From NCBI RefSeq assembly GCF_000024025.1, contig NC_013131.1, positions 5,270,001-5,334,000 of the forward strand: a stretch of DNA of 64,000 bases. The letters are read 5' to 3'. The translations under genes were made by a program, and so were the position numbers. Source of the stretch: Catenulispora acidiphila DSM 44928. Lineage in GTDB: Bacteria; Actinomycetota; Actinomycetes; Streptomycetales; Catenulisporaceae. Every line of letters begins with the position of its first letter. Position 1 is the first letter of the stretch. Shown one piece after another: positions 42,467-50,136 of the stretch. The notes beneath the pieces were generated by a model. The model made no database searches, was not told where the DNA came from, and worked only from the letters and a program-made list of their open reading frames with translations.

Positions 42467-45400
42467 GTGCAGCTCGACGTCCTGATCCTCGGTCCGCTCC
42501 AGGCACGCGCCGACGGCGCACCGATCCCGATCGGCGGCGCCCGGCTGCGCACCCTGCTGACCAGACTCGCCCTCGACGCCGACCGCACCGTCCCGGCAGC
42601 CGCACTCATCGACGCCCTCTGGAACCACCAACCACCCGACGGCGCCGCCAACGCCCTGCAATCGCTCATCTCCCGGCTCCGCCGCGCCCTCGGCGACCCC
42701 GACCTCGTCCAAGGCACCCCCGGCGGCTACCGACTCGCCATCGACCCCCAAGCCGTCGACGCCCACCGCTTCGAAACCCTCGCCCGCCAAGGCAGACTCG
42801 CCGGCGACCCCACCACCGCCCGCCACCTCCTGCGCCAAGCCCTCGCCCTCTGGCGCGGACCCGCCCTCGCCGACACCGCCGACGCCGGCTTCGCCACCGC
42901 ACCCGCCGCACGCCTCGACGAACTACGCCTCACCGCCCAATGCGACCGCCTCACCGCCGAACTCCACCTCGGCATGCACACCGACGCAATCCCCGAACTC
43001 GAAGCCCTCACCACCGAACACCCACTGCGCGAAAACATCACCGCCCTACTCGTCAAAGCCCTCTACGCAGCAGGCAGACAAGCCGAAGCACTCGCCGCCT
43101 ACGAACACACCCGCACGGCGCTCGCCGACCAACTCGGCATCGACCCCTCCGAACAGCTGGCCACCGTACACCTCGCAGTACTGCGCAACGACCCGCTGCT
43201 GACTCCGGCGAACACCGCAGTGCCAACGCCCAGCTCTGCCGAACAGCGACGCACCAACCTGCGGGCCCGCCTGAACAGCTTCGTCGGCCGCGAAGAAGAA
43301 GTCGCCCGCATCGGCACGATGCTCGCCACCTCCCGACTGGTCACCCTCGTCGGACCCGGCGGCGCCGGCAAAACGCGCCTCGCCGGCGAAGCCGCGACAC
43401 GGCTGCCCGAAGACATCGACGTGGCCGACGGCGTCTGGCTCGTCGAACTCGCCCCGGTCACCGACCCCGCCGAACTGCCGCAAGCGATCCTCACCGCACT
43501 CGGACACCGCGAAATGCGCGTCCTGCGCAACGAAGCACAAGCCGGGCCGGCGCGCGACGCCCTGACCCGCGTCGCCGAAGGACTCGCCGGACAGCACCTG
43601 GTCATCGTGCTCGACAACTGCGAACACCTCGTCGACGCCGCCGCGCACGCCGCCGAACACCTGCTGCAGCACGTGCCCGGCCTGCGGATCGTCGCCACCA
43701 GCCGCGAACCGCTGGGCATCGGCGGGGAGAACCTGTTCCCCGTGCTGTCGCTGGCACAACCCGCCGACCCGGACCAACTCGCCGCCGCCGAGCAGGCGCT
43801 GGCGTTCCCGGCGGTGCGGCTGTTCGCCGACCGCGCCGGCGCCGTGCGCCCCGGCTTCAGCGTCGAGGACGAGAACGTCGCGGACGTCGTGAAGATCTGC
43901 CGCCGCCTGGACGGGCTGCCGCTGGCGATCGAGCTGGCCGCCGCGCGTCTTCGCACCCTGCCGCTGCACGCTGTCGCCTCGCGTCTCGACGACCGGTTCC
44001 GGCTGCTCACCGGCGGCAGCCGCACCGCCATGCCGCGGCACCAGACGCTGCGCGCGGTCGTCGCCTGGAGCTGGGAGCTGCTGTCGGAGCAGGAGCGGGA
44101 CCTGGCCGAGCGGCTGTCGGTGTTCCCCGGCGGCATCACCGCCGAATCAGCCGCCGCGGTGCATCCCGCCACCGCCGCCGACATCGACGACCTGTTGTTC
44201 GCGCTTGTCGACAAGTCGCTTCTGCAACCGGTCGAGCCGGACGTCGCGCGCCCCGGCCACACAGACGATGTCGGCCACACAGACGAAGCCCTCGACACCC
44301 CGCCGCGCTGGCGCATGCTGGAGACCCTGCGCGAATACGGCATCGAACGACTCGCCGAGGCCGGCACCGTCACCGACGTCCGCCGCGCCCACGCCCGCTA
44401 CTTCCTCGACCTCGCCGAAGAAGCCGAGCCCCACCTGCGCCGCCGCGAACAACTGCGCTGGCTGGCGCGCCTGGACGCCGACAGCGACAACATCCTCGCC
44501 GCCCTCCGCTTCGCCGCCGACATCGGCGACGCCGACACCGCGATCCGGCTCGCCGCGTCCCTGGCCTGGTACTGGTCCATCGTCGGCCAGACCATCGAGG
44601 GCCGAGCCTGGCTGGACCTGGCCCTGGCGGTCCCGGGCGAATCCCCGCCCGAAGCCCACGCGGTCGTCAAGATCCTGCACGCGCTCGGCGGACTGTTCAG
44701 CGCGCAGGACTGGACCAACCTCTCGGACATCACCAACGCCCTGGCCTCCGTCATCGACGACGCCAACGCCGCCCACGACAACCCGCTGCTGGCCATCGCC
44801 GCCTGCACCATCCCGATCATCACCGACGACCTCGAAGGCGTCTACGCCGCCGTCGCGGTCCACGAGTACCACCCCGACCCCTGGGTCGGCGGAATGCTCC
44901 ACCTCATGCGCGGCATGGCCGCCGAGAACGGCGGCGACCTCATCACCCAGCGCCACGACCTGGAACTGGCCCGCGACCGCTTCGCGCAGATCGGCGAACG
45001 CTGGGGTCTGTCGGCGACCCTGGCAGCCCTCGCCACCATGGCCATGGCCGACGGCGACCTGCCAACAGCCATGCGCATGCAGGACGAAGCCCTGGGCCTG
45101 CTCCGAGAAATCAACGCAGCCGACGACGCCGCACAGGTACAGATGATGCGCGCCTTCGCCCTCGCCCGCACCGGCGCACTGGACGAAGCCCAAACACTGA
45201 TGACGTCGATCCTGGACTCAGGCCGGCGCACCCGCTCGCACCCCTCGATCCTGATGGCGTACGTAGGACTAGCCGACATCGCCCGCCAAAAAGGCGAACC
45301 CGAAGCCGCATGGGGCTACCTCCAAGCCTCCGACGACATCATCCGCAACCACTGGCACGGACCACCCCAGCTCCTAGCGATGCGCGAAGTCGCCGCGGCC

Positions 45401-45769
45401 CTCCTCCACCTCCTCGCCACCGACCCCGACGCCACCAAGAAGGCACACGCCAGACTCCAAGAGGCATACCGCCTCGGCTCCGCCGCCCACGACATGCCAG
45501 TCCTCAGCCGCATCGCCATAGTCGTCGCCTGCTACACCAACGCCACCGGCGACCCGGCATCCGCCGCACGAGCCCTGGGCACCGCAGTATCCCTCCGCGG
45601 CGGCATCGACCGAGGCGACCCAGACCGCGCCGCCGTCACCGACAGCGTCCGAGAGCAACTCGGCGAGGCGAAGTACGAGGCCGAATTCGCCGTGGGGCAC
45701 GCTTTTACGCGGCTGGAGGGGTTGGCGTTCCTCGGGGAATGCTTGGGGATTGAGGCTGCGGGAGCGTGA
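42467..45769 (+). CDS. AfsR/SARP-like regulator: BTAD, NB-ARC-type ATPase and TPR-like C-terminus (second copy)
   Basis: An 1100-aa regulator of the same architecture as the one at 29570. The N-terminal winged helix (LLTRLALDADRTVPAAALIDALWNHQPP, LQSLISRLRRALGD, GGYRLAIDP) is followed by a BTAD domain (LALWRGPALAD, AYEHTRTALADQLGIDPSEQL). The ATPase has a P-loop at VGPGGAGKTRLAGEAA, VIVLDNCEHLVDAA and ATSREPLGIGGE. The C-terminal half is helical, TPR-like. The GTG at 42467 is the start. It may be read through from the SDR/tautomerase operon. Third codon positions shift towards A in parts of the last 400 codons. Confidence 0.92.
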   Translation: MQLDVLILGPLQARADGAPIPIGGARLRTLLTRLALDADRTVPAAALIDALWNHQPPDGAANALQSLISRLRRALGDPDLVQGTPGGYRLAIDPQAVDAHRFETLARQGRLAGDPTTARHLLRQALALWRGPALADTADAGFATAPAARLDELRLTAQCDRLTAELHLGMHTDAIPELEALTTEHPLRENITALLVKALYAAGRQAEALAAYEHTRTALADQLGIDPSEQLATVHLAVLRNDPLLTPANTAVPTPSSAEQRRTNLRARLNSFVGREEEVARIGTMLATSRLVTLVGPGGAGKTRLAGEAATRLPEDIDVADGVWLVELAPVTDPAELPQAILTALGHREMRVLRNEAQAGPARDALTRVAEGLAGQHLVIVLDNCEHLVDAAAHAAEHLLQHVPGLRIVATSREPLGIGGENLFPVLSLAQPADPDQLAAAEQALAFPAVRLFADRAGAVRPGFSVEDENVADVVKICRRLDGLPLAIELAAARLRTLPLHAVASRLDDRFRLLTGGSRTAMPRHQTLRAVVAWSWELLSEQERDLAERLSVFPGGITAESAAAVHPATAADIDDLLFALVDKSLLQPVEPDVARPGHTDDVGHTDEALDTPPRWRMLETLREYGIERLAEAGTVTDVRRAHARYFLDLAEEAEPHLRRREQLRWLARLDADSDNILAALRFAADIGDADTAIRLAASLAWYWSIVGQTIEGRAWLDLALAVPGESPPEAHAVVKILHALGGLFSAQDWTNLSDITNALASVIDDANAAHDNPLLAIAACTIPIITDDLEGVYAAVAVHEYHPDPWVGGMLHLMRGMAAENGGDLITQRHDLELARDRFAQIGERWGLSATLAALATMAMADGDLPTAMRMQDEALGLLREINAADDAAQVQMMRAFALARTGALDEAQTLMTSILDSGRRTRSHPSILMAYVGLADIARQKGEPEAAWGYLQASDDIIRNHWHGPPQLLAMREVAAALLHLLATDPDATKKAHARLQEAYRLGSAAHDMPVLSRIAIVVACYTNATGDPASAARALGTAVSLRGGIDRGDPDRAAVTDSVREQLGEAKYEAEFAVGHAFTRLEGLAFLGECLGIEAAGA

Positions 45770-46034
45770 CCATGTGGGTGGACCGGCAGCACCCTGCGGA
45801 TCGGCCCCAGTAGCGCCTCGCGGATGTTGCCGTGCGGGGTCCGGCGGCGGCCGGCGCTGAAGCGGGGCAGCCGTAGGATTCGCTGGAATCAGCACACGCC
45901 GACGCCGCGCACGACGAGTCGCTGCTCGCTGATCTGCTGCGCAGCGAAGCGCCAGCGCGGCCTCAAGCTCGGCGCGCCGGCCGCAGCCAACGCTGCGCCG
46001 ACTTTTGTCTCGCTCGATCCCGGCGGACTGCGGC

Positions 46035-46184
46035 GGCTACGTGGCACCTGCGGCCGCGTCCAGCCTGCCGACGAGGGACTTCTCGCTCGATCCCGGCGGA
46101 CTGCGGCAACCGCCGATCCACACCCAGGCGGTGTTCAAGAGCGCCACTCCCCCGCTCATCCTGAATCGACCGCTGTTCTTTTAG
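46035..46184 (+). pseudogene. Coding-like C-terminal relic
   Basis: A frame ending at TAG 46182-46184 reads plausibly as a protein end (SLDPGGLRQPPIHTQAVFK ... NRPLFF). Upstream the frame is broken: the other copy of the SLDPGGL repeat lies in a different frame 73 bp earlier. The closing PPLILNRPLFF weakly recalls the end of serpin-like proteins, but the spacing is wrong and I do not assign it. Confidence 0.3.
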
Positions 46185-46185
46185 G

Positions 46186-46207
46186 AGAGTGCCGCCGGAG
46201 GCGGCTC
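46186..46207. terminator. Hairpin after the relic
   Basis: GCCGCC (46191-46196) and GGCGGC (46200-46205) with a 3-nt loop and flanking GAG/CTC pairs, just after the TAG at 46184 and 66 bp beyond the deoC stop. It may end transcription from both sides. Confidence 0.5.
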
Positions 46208-46272
46208 GTTATTGGTTGTGTGAAGTGAGTCGTGAGCTGAGATATGGAAAGAAGTTTGGGGCCTGTTATCTG

Positions 46273-47004
46273 TTAGATAGTCGAGGTGCGCCGACGCTCT
46301 TCCAGGTCGTCGAGGATTGTCGCGGTGGCTGTCGCGCCGAAGCGGGTGGCTCCCAGACGGTTCAGTTCCAGCAGGGCGTCCAGTGTGCGCACGCCGCCTG
46401 CGGCCTTGACCTGTACCGCGGCCGAGACGGTCTGGCGCATCAGGGCGATATCGGCGGCTGTCGCTCCCCCAGCGGCGAAGCCTGTGCTGGTTTTGACGAA
46501 CGCCGCGCCGGCCGCCTCAGCCGCCTGATAGCCCGCGACCTTCTCCTGCTGGGTCAGGTATGTGTTCTCGAAGATGACCTTCACCGGGCGACCTGCCGCC
46601 GCCTGCACTACTGCAGCGATCTCGTCCCGCGTGAAGGCGGTGTCGCCAGCGCGCAGGCGACCGATGTCGATGACCATGTCGATCTCCTCGGCGCCCTGGG
46701 CGACGAGCTCGGCGGTCTCGAAGACCTTCGTCGCCGTGGTGCTGCTGCCGTGGGGGAAGGCGACGACCGTGCCGATGGCGACCGTCGTGCCGTGCAGTAC
46801 GCCGCCAGACACCACCGCGGCGACGTCGGCGGGGCGTACGCACACGGAGGCCACGTTGTGCTCGCGCGCTATGAGCAGGCCTGCCTGGATGTCGGCGGGG
46901 GTGAGTTCGGGGCGCAGGAGGGAGTGGTCGATCATCTTCGCCACCTCGTCGCGGGTGGGGAGCGGGCCGGTCCAGCGTGGGACGTCTATCGAGGCCACGG
47001 ACAT
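46273..47004 (-). CDS. deoC: Deoxyribose-phosphate aldolase
   Basis: A 243-aa class I aldolase that splits 2-deoxyribose-5-phosphate into glyceraldehyde-3-phosphate and acetaldehyde in deoxynucleoside catabolism. The Schiff-base Lys is in FVKTSTGF; the second active-site Lys is in VKAAGGVR and the Asp pair region is EEIDMVIDIG. Length and motif order match DeoC. The ATG at 47004 has AGGAGG. It is divergent from a GntR/HutC regulator with two palindromes between them. No other deo gene is present. Confidence 0.97.
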   Translation of the reverse strand: MSVASIDVPRWTGPLPTRDEVAKMIDHSLLRPELTPADIQAGLLIAREHNVASVCVRPADVAAVVSGGVLHGTTVAIGTVVAFPHGSSTTATKVFETAELVAQGAEEIDMVIDIGRLRAGDTAFTRDEIAAVVQAAAGRPVKVIFENTYLTQQEKVAGYQAAEAAGAAFVKTSTGFAAGGATAADIALMRQTVSAAVQVKAAGGVRTLDALLELNRLGATRFGATATATILDDLEERRRTSTI

Positions 47005-47036
47005 GTCGTCCTCCTAAAGGCGGTGTGGCGTTGTGA

Positions 47037-47050
47037 GCTGTCTAGACAGC
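47037..47050. promoter_or_regulatory. Palindrome GCTGTCTAGACAGC, probable GntR/HutC operator
   Basis: A perfect 14-bp palindrome with GTCTAGAC at its core, a form recognised by HutC-type GntR regulators. It lies in the deoC leader/promoter region, 33 bp before the deoC start. Confidence 0.7.
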
Positions 47051-47052
47051 AT

Positions 47053-47067
47053 ATACAATTCTTGTAT
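47053..47067. promoter_or_regulatory. Dyad ATACAA-TTC-TTGTAT over the GntR start codon
   Basis: A perfect 6-bp inverted repeat with a 3-bp spacer. It overlaps the GntR ATG at 47066, so a bound repressor would block its own initiation region. Together with the neighbouring GTCTAGAC palindrome it makes a double site. Confidence 0.6.
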
Positions 47068-47785
47068 GGCCGCATCCCAACCGTTGTACGAGCGCATCGA
47101 GAAGCAGCTGCGCCGCCGTCTGGCCACCGCCGCCGACGGCGATCCGTTCCCCTCCGAGCCGCGGCTGGCGGAGGAGTTCGGCGTTTCGCGGATGACGGTG
47201 CGCGCCGCCCTGGCCGGGCTGGAGCGCGACGGCTTGGTCGAGCGCGTGCCCGGCCGGGGCAGCTTCGTGCGCAAGGGCGCGGCGCATCGCCCCGTCGGCA
47301 TCCTGCTGAGCTTCCACGACCAAGCGCTGGCCGAGGGCAAGACCCCGCGCTCGCGCGTGCTTCACGCCGAGCTGCGTGAAGCCTCCTCGCAGGAGACCGC
47401 CGCTTTGTACGGCTTCGAGAGCGAGCACGCCGCATCAGTGGTCGCCATCAGCCGCGTCCGCCTCTTCGACGACCTCCCGATCGCCGTCGAGCACGCCGTC
47501 TTCCCCGCCGCCCTCAGCGCCCTGCTGGCCACCGACCTGGAAACCGGCTCGCTCCACAACGCCCTGCGCCGCCTCGGACGCACTCCGACCCTCGGCTCCT
47601 CGGTCCTCACCGCCCGCACCGCCGGCGACGATGCCCAGGAACTCGGCGTCACCCCGACCACCCCGATGCTCGTCGAGACCCGCTCCATCGTCGACCAGGA
47701 CGGGAGCCCGCTGGAATACACCGTCAGCTCCTACGTCGCTGACCGCTACGCGCTCAAGGTCGACTTCGACGTGTCGCAGTCCTGA
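47066..47785 (+). CDS. GntR/HutC-family transcriptional regulator (UTRA domain)
   Basis: A 239-aa regulator. The winged helix (LYERIEKQLRRRLA, FPSEPRLAEEFGVSRMTVRAALAGLERDGLVERVPGRGSFV) is classic GntR; the UTRA effector domain occupies about residues 90-239 (ISRVRLFDDLPIAVEHAVFPA, TTPMLVETRSIVDQDGSPLEYTVSSYVADRY). It is divergent from deoC and probably responds to a phosphorylated deoxyribose or another sugar phosphate. The ATG at 47066 lies inside an operator-like dyad with no leader room for a ribosome-binding site. Confidence 0.93.
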   Translation: MAASQPLYERIEKQLRRRLATAADGDPFPSEPRLAEEFGVSRMTVRAALAGLERDGLVERVPGRGSFVRKGAAHRPVGILLSFHDQALAEGKTPRSRVLHAELREASSQETAALYGFESEHAASVVAISRVRLFDDLPIAVEHAVFPAALSALLATDLETGSLHNALRRLGRTPTLGSSVLTARTAGDDAQELGVTPTTPMLVETRSIVDQDGSPLEYTVSSYVADRYALKVDFDVSQS

Positions 47786-47824
47786 GCGACCCGCGAGGCG
47801 AATCAGAGCCAGGGCCCATCGAAA

Positions 47825-49024
47825 CTAGAGCCCCGGCGCCTCGCCGAAGTCCGGAATCGCCAGCCGCGCTCCGCCTTGCAACGCCGACTCGTGCGCGACG
47901 ATCCCCGGCAGCGTGTACCGCGCCGCGACCCACGCGTTCACCGGCGGCGGCGCTCCGGTCGTCACCGCCGTCACGAAGTCGTCGGCCAGGAAGTGGTGGC
48001 TGCCCTCGTGGCCGTTGGCGGCGTGCGCGAACTCCTCCGGCAGCCGGCTGCGGTCGTGCACCGGCGCCGAGCCGGAGGTGAACGCGTCGCGCAGGGCCGG
48101 CGCGATGTGCTGGAGCGAGGGGTCGTCCGGCGGCAGGGTGGGCTTGGGCTGCAGGTGCTCGCTGATGTCGGTGACGCCGTCGCGGTCCTGCCACAGACTC
48201 ACCGTGGCGAGCTGCTCCAGGCTCCCCTGCGTGCCGAAGAACCGGAAGCGCGACTCGCGCAGGCGCGAGGGGTAGCCGACGCGGCGGAACTCGTTGGTGC
48301 GGAAGCTGCCGCCGCCGGCTGCCTCGAACAGGGCGGTGGCGTTCGAGAAGTCGTTGGCGAACATGCTCACCTCCTTGTCGAAGACTCCGTCGCCGCGGTC
48401 GTCGACGACGCCGATCGCCGACACGCTCACCGCGTGCGTCTGCCACGCGCCGAGGATGCCGCCGAGGGCGTGGGTCGGGTACAGCAGCGGCGGGTAGCTC
48501 GCGGTCGCCTTCCAGTTCTCGCCGCCGCTGTACTTGTAGGCGTCGTAGAACCCGAGGTCCATGTCGTGCACGTAGTCGCCCTCGGCGTAGAAGAGCCTGC
48601 CGAAGGCGTCCTTGGCGACCAGGTCGCGGGCATGGACGGTCGCCGGGTTGTAGTGGCTGGTCTCGCCCATCATGTAGGTCAGGCCGGTGCGGCGGACCTC
48701 GTCGATGATGTCGGAGATCTCCTCGCGCGTCACCGCCATCGGCACCGCTGAGTAGACGTGCTTGCCCGCGCGCAGCGCCTGGAGCACCAGCGGACCGTGC
48801 GTCCAGCGCTGCGTGAAGATGCCGACCGCGTCGACATCGGAGTCGAGCATCGCCTCGAAGGACGGATACGTCCCTGCCAGCCCGTGTTCGCTCGCGACGC
48901 GCTCAGCGCGCTCAGCCAGCAGATCGGTGACGAAGATGTCGCCGACGCCCGGATGGAGCTGCCACAGCTTGGCGAAATGGCCGGAGAACTGTCCGGCGCC
49001 GACGATGCCGAGGGAAAACGTCAC
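47825..49024 (-). CDS. Gfo/Idh/MocA-family oxidoreductase
   Basis: A 399-aa NAD(P)-dependent sugar or inositol dehydrogenase-type protein. The Rossmann start is VTFSLGIVGAGQFSGHFAKLW (GxGxxG), with DVDAVGIFTQRWTHGPLVLQALRAGKHVYSAVPMAVT, where the usual EKP motif is replaced by SAVPMA, so the catalytic Lys position is altered. The C-terminal alpha/beta domain includes HDMDLGFYDAYKYSGGENWKA. The GTG at 49024 is preferred (GGAG upstream, Rossmann strand first). It is divergent from a LacI gene and has that regulator's probable operators upstream. Confidence 0.88.
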   Translation of the reverse strand: MTFSLGIVGAGQFSGHFAKLWQLHPGVGDIFVTDLLAERAERVASEHGLAGTYPSFEAMLDSDVDAVGIFTQRWTHGPLVLQALRAGKHVYSAVPMAVTREEISDIIDEVRRTGLTYMMGETSHYNPATVHARDLVAKDAFGRLFYAEGDYVHDMDLGFYDAYKYSGGENWKATASYPPLLYPTHALGGILGAWQTHAVSVSAIGVVDDRGDGVFDKEVSMFANDFSNATALFEAAGGGSFRTNEFRRVGYPSRLRESRFRFFGTQGSLEQLATVSLWQDRDGVTDISEHLQPKPTLPPDDPSLQHIAPALRDAFTSGSAPVHDRSRLPEEFAHAANGHEGSHHFLADDFVTAVTTGAPPPVNAWVAARYTLPGIVAHESALQGGARLAIPDFGEAPGL

Positions 49025-49056
49025 GGGGGTCTCCTCGATGAGGTTCTGCAAGCGAC

Positions 49057-49070
49057 TGCAATCGTTCCCG
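49057..49070. promoter_or_regulatory. LacI-type operator A (TGCAATCGTTCCCG)
   Basis: It shares the 9-bp core CAATCGTTC with an inverted copy at 49124-49137. It lies 33 bp upstream of the dehydrogenase start and fits the TGCAANCGNT form of LacI-family sites. Confidence 0.6.
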
Positions 49071-49123
49071 CAAATGTAGCGAGCGATATGAAGATCCGCC
49101 AGAGCCTTCCTGCTTGCCGGTTC

Positions 49124-49137
49124 TGAGAACGATTGGT
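49124..49137. promoter_or_regulatory. LacI-type operator B (TGAGAACGATTGGT)
   Basis: Reverse complement ACCAATCGTTCTCA, the second copy of the CAATCGTTC core, 12 bp before the LacI ATG. The pair brackets the divergent promoters. Confidence 0.6.
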
Positions 49138-49149
49138 TAGGCTCGGCGC

Positions 49150-50136
49150 ATGGCGGTGACGATCAACGAGGTGGCCAAGGCGGTCGGCGTCTCGACGTCC
49201 ACCGTCTCGCGGGCGTTCACCGCTCCGGACCAGGTACGTCCCGAAACGCGCGAGCGGGTCCTGGAGGTCTCCGCCGAGCTCGGCTACGTCCCCAACCCCT
49301 CAGCGCGCTCGCTGCGCGCCGGCGCCACGGCGACGCTCGGCATGATCATCCCGGACCTCGCCAACCCCTTCTATCCGCCGATCTTCAAAGCCCTGCAACA
49401 GCGGGCCCGCCATCTCGGCTACACCACGCTGGTCGCAGACTGCGACGACCGGGAGAGCGCGGAGTTGGACGCCATCGCGGCGATCGCCAACCGCGTGGAC
49501 GGGCTGCTGCTGTTCGCCTCGGCGCTGCCGGAGGAGCGGTTGCGCGCCATCGCCGCTCAGACGCCGCTGGTCCTGGTCAACCGCGACGTGCCGGGGATCA
49601 GCAGCCTGCGTATCGACCTCACCGCCGGCGTCCGGCAGGCCGGCGAACTGCTCTACGCTCTCGGGCACCGCCGCTGCGCGCTGATCGACGCCAGCCGTCC
49701 TGGATACGAGCGCGACAAGCTGTTCGCGGAGATCTTCCGCGGTCTGGGGCTCACGGTCGTCGAGCTGGGACCGTACGAGCCGCGGTTCGAGTCCGGCGTG
49801 CATGCCGCGACGCTCGTGGCCACCGGCGGCGCGACCGCCGTGCTGGCGCACAACGACCTGGTGGCGCTCGGCGCGTTGCAGCAGTTCACCGCGCTGGGGG
49901 TGCGAGTGCCGGCGGACGTGAGCCTGGTAGGCATCGACGACACGCTGCTCGCCTCGGTGTGCACGCCGGCGCTGACCAGCGTGCGCATCGATCCCGAGGA
50001 GCTGGCCGCGGCCGCCGCGGAGCTGCTGCTCGAGGCGGTCACCGGGCGCGGCGACTCCCCCAGGCAGGTCGTGATCGGGACACGCCTGGTCTCGCGCGCG
50101 TCCACCGGACCCGCGCCGGCGCCTACGAACCGGTAG
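49150..50136 (+). CDS. LacI-family transcriptional regulator
   Basis: A 328-aa regulator. HTH and hinge: VTINEVAKAVGVSTSTVSRAF ... RVLEVSAELGYVPNPSARSLR. The periplasmic-binding-like core follows (LGMIIPDLANPFYPPIFKALQQRA, VLVNRDV, ALIDASRPGYERDKLF, DVSLVGIDDTLLA). It probably controls its own gene and the divergent Gfo/Idh/MocA gene through the twin CAATCGTTC sites. The last 14 bp overlap the convergent condensation-protein gene. Confidence 0.94.
   Translation: MAVTINEVAKAVGVSTSTVSRAFTAPDQVRPETRERVLEVSAELGYVPNPSARSLRAGATATLGMIIPDLANPFYPPIFKALQQRARHLGYTTLVADCDDRESAELDAIAAIANRVDGLLLFASALPEERLRAIAAQTPLVLVNRDVPGISSLRIDLTAGVRQAGELLYALGHRRCALIDASRPGYERDKLFAEIFRGLGLTVVELGPYEPRFESGVHAATLVATGGATAVLAHNDLVALGALQQFTALGVRVPADVSLVGIDDTLLASVCTPALTSVRIDPEELAAAAAELLLEAVTGRGDSPRQVVIGTRLVSRASTGPAPAPTNR

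Larger units (their letters stand above)
45770..46272. other. Non-coding mosaic region built partly from copies of other genes in the window
   Basis: No intact gene is seen. 45882-45950 is an exact 69-bp inverted copy of 32169-32237 (first AfsR-like gene). 45832-45850 equals the complement of 32146-32164 of the same gene. 45862-45886 equals 25 bp at 26175-26199 (inside the chitinase gene). The last two pieces join through a shared GCTGG. A 27-bp direct repeat (46008-46034 and 46081-46107, period 73) follows. The right end holds a coding-like relic and a hairpin. Confidence 0.75.

Noticed and set aside
42211-45193. Large minus-strand frames opposite the second AfsR-like gene
   Set aside because: Shadows of the plus-strand gene, which shows a P-loop, winged helix and BTAD domain.
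46035-46184. Serpin-like identity for the relic
   Set aside because: Only the last dozen residues recall a serpin end, and the reactive-loop length is wrong.
45824-46228. Plus-strand 134-codon frame in the mosaic spacer
   Set aside because: It is stitched from copied fragments in the wrong frame of their parent gene, with no ribosome-binding site or domain.
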